8,311 bases of DNA from contig JBCCMP010000225.1 in the NCBI GenBank assembly GCA_039026295.1, positions 1-8,311 on the forward strand, given 5' to 3'. This DNA comes from Thermohalobaculum sp039026295 (GTDB taxonomy: Bacteria > Pseudomonadota > Alphaproteobacteria > Rhodobacterales > Rhodobacteraceae). The translations under genes and the position numbers were made by a program. Of this stretch, positions 6,119 through 8,311 are shown piece after piece (position 1 is the first letter of the stretch; every line of letters begins with the position of its first letter). The notes beneath the pieces were generated by a model. It ran no database searches, was not told the DNA's origin, and saw nothing but the letters and a program-made list of their open reading frames with translations.

Positions 6119-6189
6119 GGGGAGATGCCTCCGGATCTCTGCTGGCGACAGATTAGGAAGGAAATGGCGCAGCGCCTAGTCCGGAAATG

Positions 6190-6648
6190 CTACGCCGCCT
6201 TTGATCCGTACAGCGCATCGGCACGGTCTTCGAAGGCCTTGACGACCCTGCGCATCGCCTCGTTGAAGATCACGCCGATCACGGCCTGCAGGGCCCGGGA
6301 CTTGAATTCGAAGTCGACGAAGAAATCGACCTCGCACCCACCGTCTGCCAGAGGCCGGAAATGCCAGTTATTGTTCAGATACCTGAAGGGGCCGTCCAGA
6401 TAGGTGACGTCTATCCGGCTTTCCTCGGGCCGCAGCGTGACCCGGCTGCCGAAGCGTTCGCGAAAAACCTTGAAGCTGATGATCAGATCGGCGTCGACCA
6501 CTTCAGTCGCCCCGTCCGGGCGACGCCCCCTGACGCGGCAACCCGCGCACCAGGGCAGGAACTGGGGATAGGCCTCGACATCGGCGATCAACGCATACAT
6601 CTGCTCGGCCGAATAGGGCATCTCCCGCTTTTCTGCGTGTGTCGGCAT
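6190..6648 (-). CDS. COQ10/RatA-type START-domain protein (coenzyme Q-binding)
   Basis: 152 residues, the usual size of this family. It begins MPTHAEKREMPYSAEQMYAL and continues ADVEAYPQFLPWC, the hallmark N-terminal helix of COQ10/RatA proteins. The barrel strands follow, including GPFRYLNNNWHF, and it ends in the long closing helix with FNEAMRRVVKAFEDRA. Members bind ubiquinone in a START/SRPBCC pocket and support respiration; E. coli RatA was also reported as an inhibitor of 70S ribosome assembly, and databases often label the family a toxin. The COQ10 role is the better supported one for an alphaproteobacterium. ATG 6648 is preferred, with GGAAGG close upstream; a GTG at 6672 is also in frame. 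It lies 71 bases upstream of the iron-sulfur gene on the same strand, so cotranscription with a quinone-linked complex is possible, and it is divergent from hpt. Confidence 0.9.
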   Translation of the reverse strand: MPTHAEKREMPYSAEQMYALIADVEAYPQFLPWCAGCRVRGRRPDGATEVVDADLIISFKVFRERFGSRVTLRPEESRIDVTYLDGPFRYLNNNWHFRPLADGGCEVDFFVDFEFKSRALQAVIGVIFNEAMRRVVKAFEDRADALYGSKAA

Positions 6649-6673
6649 TTGCCTTCCGTTAAGTTCACCCACA

Positions 6674-6690
6674 GCCTGATCTGCTCAGGC
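6674..6690. promoter_or_regulatory. Inverted repeat between divergent genes
   Basis: GCCTGA (6674-6679) and TCAGGC (6685-6690) are perfect complements around a 5-base centre. The repeat lies in the 99-base spacer between the COQ10/RatA gene and hpt. It could be an operator or a short hairpin in the leader of either gene. There is no run of T, so it is not an intrinsic terminator. Chance occurrence is possible at this size. Confidence 0.3.
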
Positions 6691-6747
6691 CTCGCTCTTA
6701 CGCCGCAGCCGTTAACATGGCTTTTCAACGGGATGGAAGGGGACAGG

Positions 6748-7287
6748 ATGACGCCGTCCTATTCGATCGATCCGCTGATCGAAGAGGCGAGGATTGCCCA
6801 GCGCACTGCCGAACTGGCGGCCGAGATCAACGCCGCCTTCGCGGGTACCGACAAGCTGGTGGTCGTCGGCCTACTGCGCGGGTCGTTCATCTTCATCGCG
6901 GATCTGGTGCGTCTGCTGGATGTGCCGGTCGAAATCGATTTCATCGAGGCCTCGAGCTATGGCAATTCGACCGAAAGCTCCCGCGAGGTGCGCATCCTGA
7001 AGGACTTGCGCGGCGAGATCGAGGGACGCGATGTGCTGGTGGTCGAGGATCTGGTCGATACCGGCCACACCCTGCACCACGTTCTGGACATTCTGCGCAC
7101 CCGTCATCCGGCGCGGTTGGAAGTCTGTGCGCTGATGTCAAAACCCTCGCGCCGAGAAGTGACGGTTGATGCGCGGTGGATCGGTTTCGAGATCCCGGAC
7201 GTCTTCGTTGTCGGCTATGGCATCGATTATGCGCAGCGCAACCGGAACCTCCCCTATATCGGCGCGGTCCGGTTTGCCGATGACTGA
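6748..7287 (+). CDS. hpt: Hypoxanthine phosphoribosyltransferase
   Basis: 179 residues, typical for bacterial HPRT. The enzyme salvages hypoxanthine (and often guanine) by joining it to PRPP to give IMP or GMP in the cytoplasm. The sequence shows VVGLLRGSFIFIADLVR (residues 39-55), the SSYG loop (69-72), and the 13-residue PRPP-binding motif within VLVVEDLVDTGHTL (96-109), with Asp104 as the likely catalytic base. Lys132 in MSKPSRR and the FEIPDVFVVGYGIDY block (147-161) form the purine-recognition side. ATG 6748 is chosen because GGAAGGGG lies a few bases upstream; an in-frame ATG at 6733 overlaps that ribosome-binding site and is less likely. The gene is single, divergent from the COQ10/RatA gene and followed by a repeat-bearing spacer. 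Nothing links it functionally to the SDH-like complex. Confidence 0.95.
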   Translation: MTPSYSIDPLIEEARIAQRTAELAAEINAAFAGTDKLVVVGLLRGSFIFIADLVRLLDVPVEIDFIEASSYGNSTESSREVRILKDLRGEIEGRDVLVVEDLVDTGHTLHHVLDILRTRHPARLEVCALMSKPSRREVTVDARWIGFEIPDVFVVGYGIDYAQRNRNLPYIGAVRFADD

Positions 7288-7316
7288 CCCTCGCCAACAC
7301 TAGCCTTCCCGATCTC

Positions 7317-7372
7317 GCCTGGGCTGTTCTGCCTGGGCTGTTCTGCCTGGGCTTTTCTGCCTGGGCTGACCC
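7317..7372. repeat. 14-bp tandem repeat, about 3.7 copies
   Basis: The unit GCCTGGGCTGTTCT occurs at 7317-7330 and 7331-7344. A third copy at 7345-7358 has one change (GCCTGGGCTTTTCT), and a fourth at 7359 keeps the first ten bases before diverging. The unit length is not a multiple of three and no gene runs through it; it starts 30 bases after the hpt stop. The last copy can pair with the bases that follow it (TGGG, loop CTGA, CCCA), but no T-run follows, so it is at best a weak transcript-end structure. Origin by slippage is the simplest explanation. Confidence 0.9.
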
Positions 7373-7418
7373 AAGGTCATGCCGTCATCGCGTATACAAG
7401 CCGTGCCGGCCACGCTAG

Positions 7419-7432
7419 CGTTTTGCAAAACG
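7419..7432. promoter_or_regulatory. Perfect 14-bp palindrome, candidate operator
   Basis: CGTTTTGCAAAACG is fully self-complementary. It is centred 32 bases upstream of the GDSL hydrolase start and stands out as an AT-rich core within a GC-rich spacer. Position and symmetry fit the binding site of a dimeric regulator of that gene. I cannot assign a regulator family: it is not an FNR (TTGAT-N4-ATCAA) site. I see no convincing -35/-10 pair around it. Confidence 0.45.
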
Positions 7433-7457
7433 AACAATAAAAGCGCGGGAGGATGCG

Positions 7458-8311
7458 ATGTTCGGCACGACACGGACCCTGAACTTCAATCAGATCACCT
7501 ATTTCGGCGACAGCCTGACAGACAGCGACGAGTTCTTTCGTGCCTCCTCGGCCGTGGCTTTCTTCGGCATCCCCCTGACGGCGCTGGGCTATGCGGGCAA
7601 GTTCTCGAATGGCCCCGTCTATTCCGAACTGGTGCCGGGGCTTCTGGGCATCACCGGGGGCGATGAACTGAACTACGCGGTCGGCGGCGCACAGGTTCTG
7701 ACAGATCGCACGATCGCCGAGGTGCTGCCGCCATCGATCATCCGGCCAGATGCGACCGCTGAAGATCTGGGCTGGCGCATGGACATCGATGGGCAGATCG
7801 CACGTTTTCTGACCGACACTGTCGGACAGGATCTGTCGACAACCGCGAGCTCGATCCTGATCGGCTACAATGATTTCAATGACTTCGTGCCCGCCAGCGC
7901 GGAGACGGCGCTGACCGATGCGCTGGCCTATGGGGCATCGATGGCGGCCGCTGCGCTGGAGGATGCCGCTGCGCTGGCGCAGGCCGGCATCGGCACGATC
8001 ATCCTGAACACGCTGCAGGGCGGCACGGTGTTCCCGATCGGCCAGGGCGACGCGCCGGAGGCGGTGGCGCTGGGCGGTGCTGCAGCTGCCGCGTTCAATC
8101 AGGCGCTGGAGACGGGTGCCGCCGGGCTGGAAGCGCTGGGTGCCGAGGTTATCATCCTCGATTTCGCGGCCATCTTTGACGAGATCGAGGCGAATTTCAG
8201 CTCTCACGGTTTCCGAACCCTGGACGATCCCGTGATCCTGCCCGATGCCAATGGCGACGGTTTGGACGAGGTGAACCCGGCGATTGCCGGGGTCCCGCTG
8301 GACCAGATCGC
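7458..8311 (+). CDS. SGNH/GDSL-family hydrolase (lipase/esterase-like), 5' part
   Basis: The first 284 codons are present and the gene runs off the right edge. ATG 7458 follows GGGAGG by five bases. Block I of the family is FGDSLTD (16-22) with Ser19 as the nucleophile; NYAVGGA (72-78) supplies the oxyanion-hole glycine region, and GYNDFND (136-142) holds the block III asparagine, Asn138. The catalytic Asp-x-x-His block is expected downstream of the window. The arrangement resembles extracellular lipases/esterases of the thermolabile-hemolysin-like group. There is no N-terminal signal peptide: block I begins 15 residues from the start. DANGDGLDE (263-271) fits a calcium-binding D-x-N-x-D-G-x-x-D loop. 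Both would suit export by a type I system with a C-terminal signal, but that end is not seen. Substrate unknown. Confidence 0.88.
   Translation, partial: MFGTTRTLNFNQITYFGDSLTDSDEFFRASSAVAFFGIPLTALGYAGKFSNGPVYSELVPGLLGITGGDELNYAVGGAQVLTDRTIAEVLPPSIIRPDATAEDLGWRMDIDGQIARFLTDTVGQDLSTTASSILIGYNDFNDFVPASAETALTDALAYGASMAAAALEDAAALAQAGIGTIILNTLQGGTVFPIGQGDAPEAVALGGAAAAAFNQALETGAAGLEALGAEVIILDFAAIFDEIEANFSSHGFRTLDDPVILPDANGDGLDEVNPAIAGVPLDQI

Noticed and set aside
6166..6176. GGCGCAGCGCC hairpin after the COQ10/RatA stop
   Set aside because: The stem is about four base pairs with no T-run, so it does not support a terminator between that gene and the iron-sulfur gene.
5513..6403. Plus-strand open frame of 296 codons across the iron-sulfur and COQ10/RatA genes
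   Set aside because: It spans two well-supported minus-strand genes and their spacer and has no recognisable domain.
6190..6648. Reading the RatA-like gene as the toxin of a toxin-antitoxin pair
   Set aside because: No partner antitoxin gene is adjacent, and the family is equivalent to the ubiquinone-binding COQ10 proteins; the toxin label is largely inherited from E. coli RatA.
7377..8207. Minus-strand open frame of 276 codons opposite the GDSL hydrolase
   Set aside because: The plus strand carries GDSL blocks I-III with a good ribosome-binding site; the minus translation is Arg/Gln-rich and shows no family pattern.

Overview
The window looks like chromosome of a high-GC alphaproteobacterium, most likely a Rhodobacterales/Roseobacter-type marine or soil bacterium. 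This is inferred from codon use, the protein families and the dense, overlapping operon style; no rRNA or other taxonomic marker is present.

Layout. Bases 1-387 hold the 3' end of a visibly AT-richer hypothetical gene with an HEPN-like RNxxxH motif. It converges, with a 6-base gap, on a minus-strand block: an SdhA/FrdA-family flavoprotein (2148-394), an NTF2-like DUF4440 protein (2609-2229) and a class I SAM methyltransferase (3385-2606). Two plus-strand genes follow: a SpoIIAA/STAS-like protein (3581-4087) with a clear sigma-70 promoter, and a small exported HdeA/B-like protein (4339-4668). Then comes a second minus-strand block, 6118 down to 4741, encoding an iron-sulfur subunit and two small membrane anchors, with stop/start overlaps. 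Upstream of it is a COQ10/RatA-type START-domain protein (6648-6190), divergent from hpt, hypoxanthine phosphoribosyltransferase (6748-7287). The window ends inside a GDSL-type hydrolase gene starting at 7458. The hpt-GDSL spacer contains a 14-bp tandem repeat and a perfect 14-bp palindrome.

How the parts fit. The flavoprotein, iron-sulfur protein and two anchors together supply all four subunits of a membrane succinate dehydrogenase/fumarate reductase-type complex. It is atypical in three ways: the flavoprotein has Cys where covalent-FAD enzymes have His; the flavoprotein gene is separated from the other three subunits by four unrelated genes, two of them on the opposite strand; and the two anchors share the same motif skeleton, with changes at positions that shape the E. 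coli Complex II quinone site. It is probably a second, specialised complex rather than the main TCA-cycle enzyme. This complex is the most interesting system in the window. No tRNA, rRNA, IS element, CRISPR array or integrase is visible.
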